From positions 2,939,715 to 3,003,714 of the forward strand of contig NZ_OY781873.1 in the NCBI RefSeq assembly GCF_963677075.1: a stretch of 64,000 nucleotides of DNA, in the 5' to 3' direction. Under the pieces are notes generated by a model that was not told the origin of the DNA, searched no databases, and saw nothing but the letters and a program-made list of their open reading frames with translations. The DNA comes from an uncultured Sphaerochaeta sp. (GTDB lineage Bacteria > Spirochaetota > Spirochaetia > Sphaerochaetales > Sphaerochaetaceae). Shown here one piece after another: positions 8,008-18,100 of the stretch. Every line of letters begins with the position of its first letter. Position 1 is the stretch's first letter. The position numbers were made by a program, and so were the translations under genes.

Positions 8008-9312
8008 CTACTTGCTCTCCGGGTTACTAGCGCTAGCTCCCGGTTTTGGCTCTTGCGACTGGGCCTGAGCCTGAGCTTGCGTGTTATCGATAAGAATCTG
8101 GATGAATTTGCGGTTATCAAGCAGAGGGCTGATGGAACGGCCGTGGTGCAAACGGCTGATAACACGAGCAAACAGCTCGGTTATATCAGCTTGCACATAC
8201 CACTCTTTATCAAGCAGGTCACGTCCGTGGAATACGGAGTTTGTACCGATGATCCGATAGAAAATACCTTCCTTATAGGCCATGTCAAAATCTTCTACAG
8301 CTCCTGCATTGAAGAAAGGAAGACTTACCATACAGATGATCTTTTTCGCACCAAGGTTCATCAATTCACGCATTGCGATAATCATGGTTCCACCGGTTGC
8401 AAGCATATCATCGGCAATAAGCACAGTCTTGCCCTTCACATCACCAAGCAGGTTAATGCTCTTGATATTGGAGTGTTTAGCATCACGACTTACAATGGAG
8501 TAATCGCGTTCCTTGTACAACATTGCCAATGGGCGGTGCAAGGCTTGGGCATAGAACTTGTTCCTGCTGATAGCCCCGGTATCGGGGGCAACCACCACAA
8601 GATCAGGATCACTGAAATCTATAATCTTGCGAAGCGCAATCAGAACCTGGTAAGAAGCATGCAGATTTTCAAGATGAAGCTTTGAGAAACTGTTCTCAAT
8701 CTCTCGGCTATGGATATCAAGGGTAATAATACGCTCAACTCCCAACATCTCACACATGTGGCCAAACATGGCAGCAGTGAGTGCCTCACGTGCACCTTTC
8801 TTATGTTGCCGTGAATAAGGGTAGGTGGGAAGTACCAAGGTAACACTCTCAGCTCCTGCAAGTTGGAGTGCATTGATTGTGGTAAAGAGGAACATAAGAT
8901 GGTCATTGACCGAAAGGCTGACCGGTTCATCAGAGCCAGCAACCTTAACAGGTTCCATATTGGATACATCATAGACAATGAAGATTCTTAAACCCCTGAC
9001 TGCATCAAGAATCTCAGCCTTCTCTTCCCCATTTGCAAACTTGGTATATTTTACCTTGATGGTAAAATCAGGACACTGGAACGTCGTCGGGCATTTGCTT
9101 CTTGGTATTCGCTTGTTGTTCAAGTCATCCATCAATGTGACGGTCTTGAGAATCTCATCCTCACGCATACCATGACGCTTAGCCAATGCACTGGACAGTT
9201 TTTCATACCGTTCAAGATAGAGACGACGGAGGTGTTTTACCACCTTTCCCGTAAAATATTCCGAACCTGGGCCCGAGATAATCCCAAGTTTATGGGGTTT
9301 GATGATGCTCAT
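8008..9312 (-). CDS. prs: Ribose-phosphate pyrophosphokinase (PRPP synthetase)
   Basis: Makes 5-phosphoribosyl-1-pyrophosphate from ribose 5-phosphate and ATP for nucleotide, His and Trp synthesis. About 434 residues, versus ~315 in typical bacterial enzymes. The substrate loop FANGEE (92-97), the ATP-binding segment YPYSRQHKK (164-172), the catalytic region TLDIHS (197-202) and the PRPP loop DDMLATGGT (301-309) are all present. Additional material lies in the N-terminal ~90 residues (an inserted, Lys/Arg-rich stretch with cysteines) and in an AQAQAQSQ tail. The start is uncertain: ATG 9312 or GTG 9333, neither with a strong ribosome site. Divergent from the Na/Pi symporter. Confidence 0.85.
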   Translation of the reverse strand: MSIIKPHKLGIISGPGSEYFTGKVVKHLRRLYLERYEKLSSALAKRHGMREDEILKTVTLMDDLNNKRIPRSKCPTTFQCPDFTIKVKYTKFANGEEKAEILDAVRGLRIFIVYDVSNMEPVKVAGSDEPVSLSVNDHLMFLFTTINALQLAGAESVTLVLPTYPYSRQHKKGAREALTAAMFGHMCEMLGVERIITLDIHSREIENSFSKLHLENLHASYQVLIALRKIIDFSDPDLVVVAPDTGAISRNKFYAQALHRPLAMLYKERDYSIVSRDAKHSNIKSINLLGDVKGKTVLIADDMLATGGTMIIAMRELMNLGAKKIICMVSLPFFNAGAVEDFDMAYKEGIFYRIIGTNSVFHGRDLLDKEWYVQADITELFARVISRLHHGRSISPLLDNRKFIQILIDNTQAQAQAQSQEPKPGASASNPESK

Positions 9313-9449
9313 GGCTGAACCATACAACAACACCGCTGAAAGTTCAATCCATTATGAGATTGCAGCACCACCGCAAACAAACGATTTTCATCTAATAGAT
9401 AGGGTTCTACTTTACCAACGAGACAAAAAATTGGTACGGTACCAATGAT

Positions 9450-11189
9450 ATGAATACCATTGTGATCTTTTTCCAGATTGTCGGCAGCTTGGGTCTTTTC
9501 CTGTTTGGAATAAAACTCCTTAGTGAAGGCCTCCAGAAGACTGCCGGTGACAAGATGAAGGCAGTCCTTAAACTCATGACTAAAAACCGGTTGGTATCCA
9601 TCCTTACCGGTATTCTCATTACCATAATCATCCAGAGTTCTTCAGCAACAACGGTCATGGTAGTAAGTTTTGTCAACGCAGGACTGATGGGGCTTACCCA
9701 AGCCATCGGAGTCATCCTCGGTGCAAACATCGGTACCACATTTACCGGTTGGTTGGTGGCACTGTTGGGATTCAAGCTCGATATCACCGTTCTGGCACTC
9801 ATTTCTATTGCCTTTGCCGGTCCATTGATGTTCAGCAAGAAAGCACAGCAGCGTGACATCGCAGACGTTTTACTGGGATTCGGCATTCTCTTCCTCGGCC
9901 TGAATTTCATGAGCCATTCAATCCCGGACATTACCGGTAATGTGGATGCCTTGGCATTCCTGTCTGCGATCAACAATGATACGCTCTGGATTAATCTTCT
10001 CTGTATCATTCTTGGAACTGTTATTACCATTGTTGTTCAGTCTTCCTCAGCTGCCATGGCAATGACCCTTACCATGGCATACAACGGATGGCTTGGTGTT
10101 ACTGCAGCGGCTGCCATGATTCTTGGCTCCAATATCGGAACAACCATCACCGCGTACCTCGCTTCCATCGGAACGAGCACTACTGCAAAACGTGCTGCTT
10201 GGGCACATATCATTTTCAACGTCTTTGGTAGCTTGATATCCTTGGCCCTATTCCACCCGCTATTGACGTTTGTCAATTGGATTACGCCCGGCAATATCTA
10301 TGCACTATCCGGCACAGCCCTCAGTAGTCAACTGCCACTCTTTCTTGCCATGTTCCACACGGTATTCAATGTTATCAACACCGTCATTTTCTTCCCATTC
10401 GTTAATCAATATGCCAGATTCATCAAGCGCCTCGTACCTGCAAAGGCTGAGTATGACGAAGGAACCTACCACTTCAAATATATCGGTGGTATCTTCATTG
10501 ACAGTCCTGAAATCTACATGTTGGCGATCAGAGATGAAATAAAGAAGATGGCAAACCTTGCTTGTAATATGCTTACCCGCTATCGTGGTATGTTCAACAA
10601 CCCAAGCGCAAACATGGAGAGTGATATCCAGGCAATGAAAAAGGACGAGGAGTATGCCGACCAGATGCAGGAACAACTTTCTGATTTCTGCGTACACCTT
10701 CTGCAGGACTCCCAAACTCCTACCAATGCATCTTCCCTCAACTGCCTTATCAGAGTCATGGATGAACTGGAGTCGGTAACCGACAGTTGCTTCAACCTGA
10801 CCATGCTCAGCCAGAGACGATTTGCCCAAGGATGGGTCTTCGATGAGGAGACTGACAAGGACCTCAAGGCTTACCAGCAGATTGTTCAGGACTTCCTTGA
10901 CTACATCCGTGACCGGATGGATAAGACCCTTACCAAAGCCGAGATGCAGATGGCCAATGAGTATGAGGAACAGATCAACAGCTACCGTAACCGGCTGAGC
11001 GAAACCGTCCAGGAACGGCTGAGTGAAGGAAAGGCTGATGTACGCGTAGAGCTCTTGATCCTTGAGAAAATCAGGCACCTTGAGCATATCGGTGACTACT
11101 GCACCAATATTGCCGAAGCCTACCACCAGGCAGTGAAACATACTCCGATGTTGCAAAAACGCAGTAACAAGAGTGTTTCAAGCCTGTAA
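9450..11189 (+). CDS. Na+/phosphate cotransporter family protein (NptA/YjbB-like)
   Basis: A 579-residue inner-membrane protein. Its N-terminal ~320 residues contain the duplicated Na/Pi-cotransporter signature: QSSSATT at 62-68 and QSSSAAM at 197-203, each followed by a GANIGTT / GSNIGTT motif. Residues ~350-579 form a soluble PhoU-like helical domain. It probably moves sodium and phosphate. Transcribed alone; an intrinsic terminator follows directly. Confidence 0.92.
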   Translation: MNTIVIFFQIVGSLGLFLFGIKLLSEGLQKTAGDKMKAVLKLMTKNRLVSILTGILITIIIQSSSATTVMVVSFVNAGLMGLTQAIGVILGANIGTTFTGWLVALLGFKLDITVLALISIAFAGPLMFSKKAQQRDIADVLLGFGILFLGLNFMSHSIPDITGNVDALAFLSAINNDTLWINLLCIILGTVITIVVQSSSAAMAMTLTMAYNGWLGVTAAAAMILGSNIGTTITAYLASIGTSTTAKRAAWAHIIFNVFGSLISLALFHPLLTFVNWITPGNIYALSGTALSSQLPLFLAMFHTVFNVINTVIFFPFVNQYARFIKRLVPAKAEYDEGTYHFKYIGGIFIDSPEIYMLAIRDEIKKMANLACNMLTRYRGMFNNPSANMESDIQAMKKDEEYADQMQEQLSDFCVHLLQDSQTPTNASSLNCLIRVMDELESVTDSCFNLTMLSQRRFAQGWVFDEETDKDLKAYQQIVQDFLDYIRDRMDKTLTKAEMQMANEYEEQINSYRNRLSETVQERLSEGKADVRVELLILEKIRHLEHIGDYCTNIAEAYHQAVKHTPMLQKRSNKSVSSL

Positions 11190-11215
11190 ACATTTCTTTT
11201 AAGACCATATGAAAG

Positions 11216-11240
11216 AAGGACCCTGGGGTCCTTTTTTCTT
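11216..11240 (+). terminator. Rho-independent terminator after the Na/Pi symporter
   Basis: Stem AAGGACCC/GGGTCCTT with a very short loop, followed by TTTTCTT. It lies between the plus-strand symporter and the convergent argH gene. Confidence 0.85.
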
Positions 11241-11260
11241 GTTTATTCTCTTTTGGTATC

Positions 11261-12634
11261 CTAGTACAGGACAGTCTCAACCCCTTCCAGTCCACTAAGC
11301 TCCTGATATGCTTTCTCAAAACTGGCAAGCACATCATCACACCCGCTTTTCATCAGGGAGACGAAGAGCTGGTCTTCATCCAAGCCAAGGTTACCCGTGG
11401 TTCCGATACTGCTTCTGTTCATGATGGTCTGCAGGGGATCAGCCTTAGCGACCTGCTCAAGATGCAACCCTACATCCTTGTAGGTATCACGGAAATTCTT
11501 TCCTTCAAGCACTCCCTGGAGGACCACATCGGTGGCATACAGCTCAGGGGTACAACCTGCGATCAAGGCATCTTCATTGACTTGTAGTCCATCCATCATC
11601 CTGCCGAAAATCTGCACCAACTGCCATGTGGCCTTTGTTCCAGTCAGCAGCGGCTCCTTGGTATCCTGGAAATCACGGTTGTAGCCGGAGGGGAGACTCC
11701 TGATAATCGATTTTACCCTTGCCGCGCAACTGGAAACCACCGAGGAGCGACTTCTTGCAAGTTCGAGTCCATCAGGATTCTTCTTCTGTGGCATGATGGA
11801 AGAACCTGTACAGAGCTCCTTGGGAAGGGAGAAATACCCAAACTCAGGGAGGGTGAACAGGATCAAGTCCTGGGCAAGCTTGCTCAGGGTAAGTGCAATA
11901 TAATCACAACCATCGAGAAGGATTGCCTCAAACTTACCCCTGCTGTTGTTTGCATACAGGACATTGTTCTGCACACGGGTGAAGCCCATCTGCTCGGCAG
12001 TGAATTGCCTATCCAACGGCAGGGGGACACCATAACTGGCTGCAGAGCCAAGTGGGCTCTGGTCGAACAGCCAAGAGAGGTGCATCAAATGCTGTGCCTC
12101 ATCATAAAGCTCCTCAGCATAACTTGCTGCCCAGAGACCAAGGGAAGATGGCATGGCAATCTGCATATGGGTGCGCCCCGGCATGGGAACCTCTGCATAC
12201 TTCTCTGCAAAGGAGAGCAGAGTCTCACAGAGCTCTCCAGTAGCCCTGCAGAGCTTTAGGGTGAATTCACGCATCCAAATTCTCAGGGCAGTCTGTACCT
12301 GGTCATTCCTACTCCGTCCTGTATGAATTTTCTTTCCTACCTCACCATACTCTTCGGTCAGGAACCCCTCGATAGCCGTATGGCAATCTTCATTCTCCTT
12401 GGTAATGGGAAATGAGTCTTCCATTTTAAGGGAAATGATTTTTTGCAAACCCTCTTCCAGGGATGCAATTTCCTCTGCATCCAGAATTCCTATTTGATGC
12501 AATCCTCGTGCATGAGCGATTGAACCCAGGCAATCGGCGATAACCAATTGCTGGTCCAGAATGTAATCGTTGCTGACGGTGAATTCTTCCATCAAGGAAT
12601 CGAGTGAATAATCTTTCTGCCAAAGCTTGGACAT
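11261..12634 (-). CDS. argH: Argininosuccinate lyase
   Basis: Last step of arginine synthesis: cleaves argininosuccinate into arginine and fumarate. The 457-residue length is normal. Superfamily signatures are intact: HTGRSRND at 104-111, PGRTHMQIAMP around 152-162 and GSSIMPQKKNPD at 277-288, which contains the catalytic serine loop. A GGAGG lies upstream of the ATG at 12634. No other arginine genes are adjacent. Confidence 0.96.
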   Translation of the reverse strand: MSKLWQKDYSLDSLMEEFTVSNDYILDQQLVIADCLGSIAHARGLHQIGILDAEEIASLEEGLQKIISLKMEDSFPITKENEDCHTAIEGFLTEEYGEVGKKIHTGRSRNDQVQTALRIWMREFTLKLCRATGELCETLLSFAEKYAEVPMPGRTHMQIAMPSSLGLWAASYAEELYDEAQHLMHLSWLFDQSPLGSAASYGVPLPLDRQFTAEQMGFTRVQNNVLYANNSRGKFEAILLDGCDYIALTLSKLAQDLILFTLPEFGYFSLPKELCTGSSIMPQKKNPDGLELARSRSSVVSSCAARVKSIIRSLPSGYNRDFQDTKEPLLTGTKATWQLVQIFGRMMDGLQVNEDALIAGCTPELYATDVVLQGVLEGKNFRDTYKDVGLHLEQVAKADPLQTIMNRSSIGTTGNLGLDEDQLFVSLMKSGCDDVLASFEKAYQELSGLEGVETVLY

Positions 12635-12726
12635 GTGTGTGCAGCCTCCATGAATGAGGAAAGTCTATTGGCTATCACCATGCCTGTCAATTGAAGCAAA
12701 GACACATCATTCATGACTTCAGTACT

Positions 12727-13677
12727 ATGAGATATTTTGTACTTGCCATATTACTTACCATTTTTCTCTGCATTGGATGTGGATGCGACCACCAAGGCCC
12801 TAGTCCTATCAATCTACTGGGTGCAGTAGACAGTACGCCCCCTACCCTGCTGGCAATAAGCTCTCTCGACCAGTATTCTGCACTTCTTCTCTTTGATGAG
12901 CCCCTGGATGATCATGAGGTCTTCCTCCAAACTAGAGGAAATGGGATTGCAAGCAAGCTGGTAGAACAGGCTTCCCTGACCATTACTTTCAAGAATGCAA
13001 TGAGCTTGGGCGAAGCTCTCCCCCTGGAAGGAAGAGTTGAGGACCACAGAGGAAACAGTGCCAGTTTCTCCCTCCTGCTCTGGGCAAAAAACACCAATCC
13101 TCCCTCTCTCTTGATCAACGAAATCTCTACCAAGGGAACCGAGAACAACCCTGACCGCGTGGAAATATTCGTGACCAATCGCGGAAATCTTGGAGGGGTA
13201 ACCTTATTTGCAGGAACCGAACAGGAGTACACCGACCGAATCATCTTCCCTGAGGTGTGGGTCGAGAGGGGGGATTACCTCGTGGTTGCCTTCTCCAAAG
13301 GAGAAATACCCACTGAAACATACCGCTCAGAAAGCCAGGCAGGATTGAGTGCAAATAATGGATGCTTGACACTAGCGGTAAGTCCGCAGTGGGATGGGAC
13401 TCTCCTTGATGCGGCCATATGGGGGAACCATACCACACAAACCCATGAGGGGTTTGGATCAAGATCACTTCTAGAACATGTACAGTATCTTGCAGAGAAA
13501 GGACATTGGAACAGCAGGGATGCTGGAGGGTCCATCAACAGTAGTGACAGCACTGCCACCAGGACCCTGTGCAGAGACAGTCAAAAAGATACAAATAGCT
13601 TGGATGATTGGTATATTTGCGCTACGCGTAACGCATCATTCGGAAAAAGGAATGCAGAGGAACGCTACCTGGAATGA
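12727..13677 (+). CDS. Putative lipoprotein with lamin-tail-like domain
   Basis: A 316-residue exported protein. Starting at ATG 12727 gives a clear signal peptide (MRYFVLAILLTIFLCIGC) with a lipobox-like end at C18; an in-frame TTG at 12691 would put a charged leader in front of it. The middle (INEISTKGTENNPDRVEIFV, GNLGGVTLF) resembles the start of LTD/lamin-tail beta-sandwich domains, often found on secreted or surface proteins. No enzymatic motif is seen. Function unknown. The stop codon lies inside a GC-rich hairpin shared with trxA. Confidence 0.75.
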   Translation: MRYFVLAILLTIFLCIGCGCDHQGPSPINLLGAVDSTPPTLLAISSLDQYSALLLFDEPLDDHEVFLQTRGNGIASKLVEQASLTITFKNAMSLGEALPLEGRVEDHRGNSASFSLLLWAKNTNPPSLLINEISTKGTENNPDRVEIFVTNRGNLGGVTLFAGTEQEYTDRIIFPEVWVERGDYLVVAFSKGEIPTETYRSESQAGLSANNGCLTLAVSPQWDGTLLDAAIWGNHTTQTHEGFGSRSLLEHVQYLAEKGHWNSRDAGGSINSSDSTATRTLCRDSQKDTNSLDDWYICATRNASFGKRNAEERYLE

Positions 13678-13698
13678 TGGGGGAGTTGCCTCCCCATC
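13676..13698. terminator. Hairpin between convergent genes
   Basis: Near-perfect inverted repeat GATGGGGGAG...CTCCCCATC between the convergent lipoprotein and trxA genes. There is no U-tract on either side, so termination ability is uncertain. Confidence 0.5.
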
Positions 13699-13701
13699 TC
13701 A

Positions 13702-14022
13702 TTACAGATGTTGTTTGACGAATCCTTCAATTACGGAAAGGGAGGCTGCGCCCATTCTCTGGTCAACCACCTCTCCATCCTTGAACAGCATCAAGGTGGG
13801 GATTGAATTTACATTGAACATGTTTGCGAGGCTTCCTGCCTCGTCCACGTTCACTTTCGCGACTTTCAGTGTATCAGCATACTTCTGCGCGAGCTGCGAT
13901 ACCGCTGGTCCGATCATTTTACAGGGACCACACCAAGGGGCCCAGAAATCCACCAATACCAGCTTATCAGCCTGGAGTATTTCCTCTTTGAAGTTGTCGT
14001 CAGTTACGATCATTTCACTCAT
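13702..14022 (-). CDS. trxA: Thioredoxin
   Basis: Cytoplasmic dithiol reductant of 106 residues. It has the active site W30-C31-G-P-C34 and the cis-proline region SIPTLMLFKDG. Length and fold order are normal. AGGAG lies upstream of the ATG. Likely partner: thioredoxin reductase elsewhere in the genome. Confidence 0.97.
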   Translation of the reverse strand: MSEMIVTDDNFKEEILQADKLVLVDFWAPWCGPCKMIGPAVSQLAQKYADTLKVAKVNVDEAGSLANMFNVNSIPTLMLFKDGEVVDQRMGAASLSVIEGFVKQHL

Positions 14023-14092
14023 TGGTTTTGCTCCTCATCTAGCTAGCATAGTAGCGGCAAATAGACAAAAAAGAAAGGGAGAATCCTCACAA

Positions 14093-14860
14093 TCAACTCC
14101 AGTGGAAGGCAACCGCCCTGCGTTCAATGATCTTGTCATCGAAAATCAAGTCAGCTGCCCCACCGGCAAGGGACTGGCAGACGAGCAGTGGCAGCAGGTG
14201 TTCCTCTCTTGGGTGACAATATCTGGCATAGGGAGCTCTTTCCCATTGGATCAATGCCTGCTTCCTGTTCTGGGTTGCAGTATCCATACAGCAAGTCTCA
14301 ATGAGGAAGTCCTGGAATGCATGGTTCTGTTCATCATCCTCTCTCCAGAATTGCCGCATGTTATGAAACGAAAATCCTGAACCAATAAAGAGAATATCTT
14401 TATCAAGCAAGGGCCTGAGTTTCTCACCCAGTCGCCAGTGTTCAGCAGCTGAGAGTGAAGAGAGAAGTGAGATCTGTATGGTGGGAATGGAGGCATCAGG
14501 ATACATCAGGCTGAGTGGAATGAACATTCCATGGTCAAAACCACGTTTCTCATCCAAGACAGCGTTACCGAGCAGATCTGCGATCTTCTTGGCGAGAGCA
14601 GGACTACCCATAGCTGGGTAGGTAATCTCATATGCTTCTTTAGGAAAGCCATAATAGTCATACAGCAATGGAGGGCTTGGGGAAGCAGTAAGTGTGGGGA
14701 TCTCTTCCTCCCAATGAGCACTCACCACGACGATGGCCTTTGGCCGTGGCAGATCTTCTCCAAGCTGTCTCATGAACCGTACCATCGCTCTATGAGAAGG
14801 GTCACCCAGGAGGGGAAGCGGTCCCCCACCATGAGAAAGATAGACAACGTTCGCTTTCAT
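14093..14860 (-). CDS. Extradiol ring-cleavage dioxygenase, LigB/DODA (YgiD) type
   Basis: A 255-residue class III extradiol dioxygenase-like protein, similar to bacterial 4,5-DOPA dioxygenase YgiD. Candidate metal ligands are His10 (YLSHGGGPLPLL), the His in VVVSAHWEEE and the His in GFDHGMFIPL. It would open catechol rings using Fe(II) or Zn; the natural substrate is unknown. The start ATG at 14860 has GGGAGG just upstream; the frame is open further upstream but without a site. Confidence 0.85.
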   Translation of the reverse strand: MKANVVYLSHGGGPLPLLGDPSHRAMVRFMRQLGEDLPRPKAIVVVSAHWEEEIPTLTASPSPPLLYDYYGFPKEAYEITYPAMGSPALAKKIADLLGNAVLDEKRGFDHGMFIPLSLMYPDASIPTIQISLLSSLSAAEHWRLGEKLRPLLDKDILFIGSGFSFHNMRQFWREDDEQNHAFQDFLIETCCMDTATQNRKQALIQWERAPYARYCHPREEHLLPLLVCQSLAGGAADLIFDDKIIERRAVAFHWS

Positions 14861-14927
14861 CCATTTCCTCCCTTTCCCTGCCAGTATACACCAGGATATT
14901 GCAAAAGGACAGCAAACCAGTAGGACC

Positions 14928-15587
14928 TTATGAACGCGAAAAGAACATGAGATTACGGTCAATGATCGTATAGTCACAGGAGAGGATGTTTTTCGCTATC
15001 CAGGCAATCGTTTCTTCATGGTAGAAAAATACGTGGGTGGCATCATTCTTGTAATGCCAGCGATCGAACCCGATTTGGTCGGGAATCAACGTCGTTCTAC
15101 AATACAAGGTTCCTCTTGGTTCCAACAATCCTAAGAGTTGGCAAAATGCTGTCTTGGGAGTATGGAAGTGCTCAATTACCTCACAGGCAACAATGAAACG
15201 ATACTGCGCTTCCAAGACAGATAGATCGGGGTGGAAAAACGGATCGTAGAGATACATACTGTACCCACGTTCTGCAAGCATGTGAGAGATAACAGGCCCA
15301 CTTCCGGCTCCAAAATCCAGTCCTTTATGGGAAGGGTTCTGTCTTGATTCGATCAGATCCACCAAAGGCCGTACAAAATTCTGATATCGGGGATCATGCA
15401 CATCATTGTTATGCCCAAGATAGAAATCCCACTCCTCTTTTGGACCAAGTAACTGGTCCCGGTCCATGGATATACCCTTACAAATGGGGCAATGGGCATA
15501 GGACGACGGGCCAGTCTGTATCAAGGGAATTGCTGGATAGTGGCAAAGGGGACAATCTTGGGTTTTGTGCATGCCCCACCCTACCAT
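14928..15587 (-). CDS. Class I SAM-dependent methyltransferase with N-terminal zinc ribbon
   Basis: 219 residues. The N-terminus carries a probable zinc ribbon with C12-P-L-C15 and C33-P-I-C36. The SAM-binding motif GLDFGAGSGP follows near residue 95, and the motif-IV region is FIVACEVIEHFHTP. This resembles Methyltransf_23-type proteins that act on small molecules or sugars; the substrate is not predictable. It ends ~70 bp upstream of the dioxygenase gene and is probably cotranscribed with it. Confidence 0.85.
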   Translation of the reverse strand: MVGWGMHKTQDCPLCHYPAIPLIQTGPSSYAHCPICKGISMDRDQLLGPKEEWDFYLGHNNDVHDPRYQNFVRPLVDLIESRQNPSHKGLDFGAGSGPVISHMLAERGYSMYLYDPFFHPDLSVLEAQYRFIVACEVIEHFHTPKTAFCQLLGLLEPRGTLYCRTTLIPDQIGFDRWHYKNDATHVFFYHEETIAWIAKNILSCDYTIIDRNLMFFSRS

Positions 15588-15828
15588 AATCAGGGTTCCC
15601 TGTCATTGGGAGACGAGCTTGGAAAATTTCCTTCTCTTTGGTGGAACATGAATTTGGTGGTGCGTGCATGAGAGTTCATTCCCATTCACTATGCATCTTG
15701 CTCATGCTACAGCCACCACACTCGAAAGAAAGGTATGATGCAGCAGAATTTGCATGCTACACTATATTCAGGCTATGAGAGAAACAGATACTTGAAAACA
15801 AGCTGACTGGAACCAAGGAGCAAACACC

Positions 15829-17841
15829 GTGCCCAAGAAGACTGACACAAATAACAACGTGAAACGAACCAAGAAATCCACACGAACACAAAAAACAAAG
15901 GGTAAAGTGATAAAGGGTACCCTTTCTGTCCACGCAAAGGGATTCGGTTTCGTGCTCGTAAAGAAAGGAACTGACATCTTCATCCCTTTGGAACATATGC
16001 TGAATGCCATGGATGGAGACTATGTCTCAGTTGAGATTGTAAAAAAAGTACCTAAAAAGAATCCAGAAGGAAGAATTCTCAAGATCCTCACCTTGCAGAA
16101 CAACGAGATAATCGGTGTCTTTAAAAGCAGTAAGGAAGGAGGATCGGTCATCCCGAGCGATGAGCGATACAACAATCCTATCATCATTCCAAAGAACTCC
16201 TTATCTTCGCCTAAGGTGGGGAGAAAACCAAAGAATGGTGAGTTTGTCGTGATCATGAGAACAGGTTGGAACGAGAATGACCATACCGTAACAGGGAAGA
16301 TCATCGATATCTTGGGGAAGCCAGAGAACAAGGAGATGGACCTCCTCTTGGTTGCTCGGAACAACGACCTGACAATTCCATTCCCCCCTCAAGTGAATAA
16401 GGCACTGACAGGGCTACCTGAGTTTGATCTGCAAAAAGAGCTGAGGATTCGCGAAGACTTCCGTTCAGTCCCCTGTTTCACCATCGACCCGGAATCTGCA
16501 AAGGATTTTGATGATGCCATCTCCCTTGTCCAATTGGATAACGGCCGTTTTGAGCTGGGGGTGCATATTGCAGATGTGTCCCATTATGTACTTGAGGGAT
16601 CGGCAATTGACAAGGAAGCATATGAACGGGGAACCTCCGTCTATTTCGTCAATAACGTAATACCAATGCTTCCTGAGCGGCTGTCCAATGATCTTTGCAG
16701 CCTCAAGCCAAACACTGATCGCCTTGCGTTCTCCGTGATCATGGAAATCGATTCCCGCGGTATTGTGCAGAAATATAGGATCAGGGAAACCGTTATCAGG
16801 AGTGCTGTCCGATTTACCTATGAAGAGGTTGAAGCAATCATTGAAGGAAAGAAGCATTCACATGCAAAGACCATTCATCTTATGCAGATGCTCTCCCTTA
16901 TCCTTCGTAGGTCGAGGGAAGAGATGGGCTCTATCGATTTCGACATCTCTGAAGCGGCAATCTCTCTTGATGAACAGGGAGTTCCCTATTCGATCAGGCC
17001 ACGCGAGAGAATTGAATCAAATCGGTTGATAGAGGAGTTTATGCTTGTTGCAAACCGTATTGTTGCCAGTCATATTGCCAAAAAATCTACTAAAAGGAAT
17101 CCTAAGCCATTTGTCTATCGAGTACATGAAAAGCCGGACAAGGAGTCAATACAAAGCTTCCTTGACCTCCTTGAACGGTTGGGACTGAAATATCAACTCG
17201 ACAAGGAAGTGCAATCGGATGATTACAGGAAAATCCTCGACATCATAGAAAACCTTGACTACAAGTACTTTATAGAGAAAGTTGCCCTCAGATCCATGAC
17301 AAAAGCCTACTACAGCACAAAAAATGAAGGGCACTTTGGTTTGGCTTTTGACGCCTACACCCACTTCACATCCCCTATAAGAAGGTACTCCGATTTGGTG
17401 GTACATCGTTTGTTGAAATACTATGCGAGCAAGGAAAAAGACAAGAAGGGAGCAACGAAAGGTGAAGCTGTGACCTTGTCCAAGAAGCTGGATTCCATCT
17501 GTACGCACTGTTCAGAGCGGGAGATTCGCGCAACCCAGGCTGAACGTGAATTCATCAAGATCAAATCGATGGAGTTCCTCTCCTCAAAGGTAGGAGAGAC
17601 GTACGAGGGAATCATCTCTGGTATGGCAAGCTTTGGAATGTTTGTAGAGCTCTCACACTATGTTATAGAGGGATTGGTGCATGTCTCAGAGCTCAAAGAT
17701 GACCACTATGATTTCGATAAAGAGGAGTTCACCCTCACCGGGCGCAAGACTGGAAAGGTCTACCGAATGGGGGACTCGGTTACCATCAAGATAAAAAGTG
17801 TGTCCAAAGAGGAGAAACGGGCAGACTTCTTGCTTGTATGA
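15829..17841 (+). CDS. rnr: Ribonuclease R
   Basis: Processive 3'-5' exoribonuclease of 670 residues. A Lys/Arg/Thr-rich basic N-terminus is followed by cold-shock-like OB domains (GTLSVHAKGFGFV), the RNB catalytic domain with the Mg-binding aspartates in IDPESAKDFDDAIS (about residues 222-235), and a C-terminal S1 domain (GETYEGIISGMASFGMFVEL). It starts with GTG at 15829, preceded by AAGGAG. It degrades structured RNA and participates in RNA quality control. Confidence 0.95.
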   Translation: MPKKTDTNNNVKRTKKSTRTQKTKGKVIKGTLSVHAKGFGFVLVKKGTDIFIPLEHMLNAMDGDYVSVEIVKKVPKKNPEGRILKILTLQNNEIIGVFKSSKEGGSVIPSDERYNNPIIIPKNSLSSPKVGRKPKNGEFVVIMRTGWNENDHTVTGKIIDILGKPENKEMDLLLVARNNDLTIPFPPQVNKALTGLPEFDLQKELRIREDFRSVPCFTIDPESAKDFDDAISLVQLDNGRFELGVHIADVSHYVLEGSAIDKEAYERGTSVYFVNNVIPMLPERLSNDLCSLKPNTDRLAFSVIMEIDSRGIVQKYRIRETVIRSAVRFTYEEVEAIIEGKKHSHAKTIHLMQMLSLILRRSREEMGSIDFDISEAAISLDEQGVPYSIRPRERIESNRLIEEFMLVANRIVASHIAKKSTKRNPKPFVYRVHEKPDKESIQSFLDLLERLGLKYQLDKEVQSDDYRKILDIIENLDYKYFIEKVALRSMTKAYYSTKNEGHFGLAFDAYTHFTSPIRRYSDLVVHRLLKYYASKEKDKKGATKGEAVTLSKKLDSICTHCSEREIRATQAEREFIKIKSMEFLSSKVGETYEGIISGMASFGMFVELSHYVIEGLVHVSELKDDHYDFDKEEFTLTGRKTGKVYRMGDSVTIKIKSVSKEEKRADFLLV

Positions 17842-18027
17842 CTGTGAGCATCATCACAGTAACGATTCCAGTGGTGATGTTTTCAGATCAACAACATCCA
17901 CCTATCATCATCCGATTAGTATGGACTGAGTATACTTCTTTCATATTACAGGTTTTTGCTTATGCACTATATGGCTTGGATAACTGGAACCAAAATGAGA
18001 AAATACCATCTACACGATTGTCAGTAT

Positions 18028-18053
18028 CAGGAAGAGAAAAAACCGTCTTCCTG
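18028..18053 (+). other. Stem-loop in the leader of the GNAT gene
   Basis: Perfect 8-bp stem CAGGAAGA/TCTTCCTG with a 10-nt A-rich loop, ending about 47 nt before the ATG at 18101. No U-tract follows. Role unknown. Confidence 0.4.
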
Positions 18054-18100
18054 TATCAATGAAGGGAGTACTGTACATATATGGAGATGAGGAAAGAGTG

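Noticed and set aside
10305..11156. 283-codon minus-strand frame opposite the Na/Pi symporter
   Set aside because: Shadow of a gene with strong family motifs on the other strand.
15588..15828. tRNA or small RNA upstream of rnr
   Set aside because: No cloverleaf or terminator pattern was visible; only weak promoter-like hexamers.
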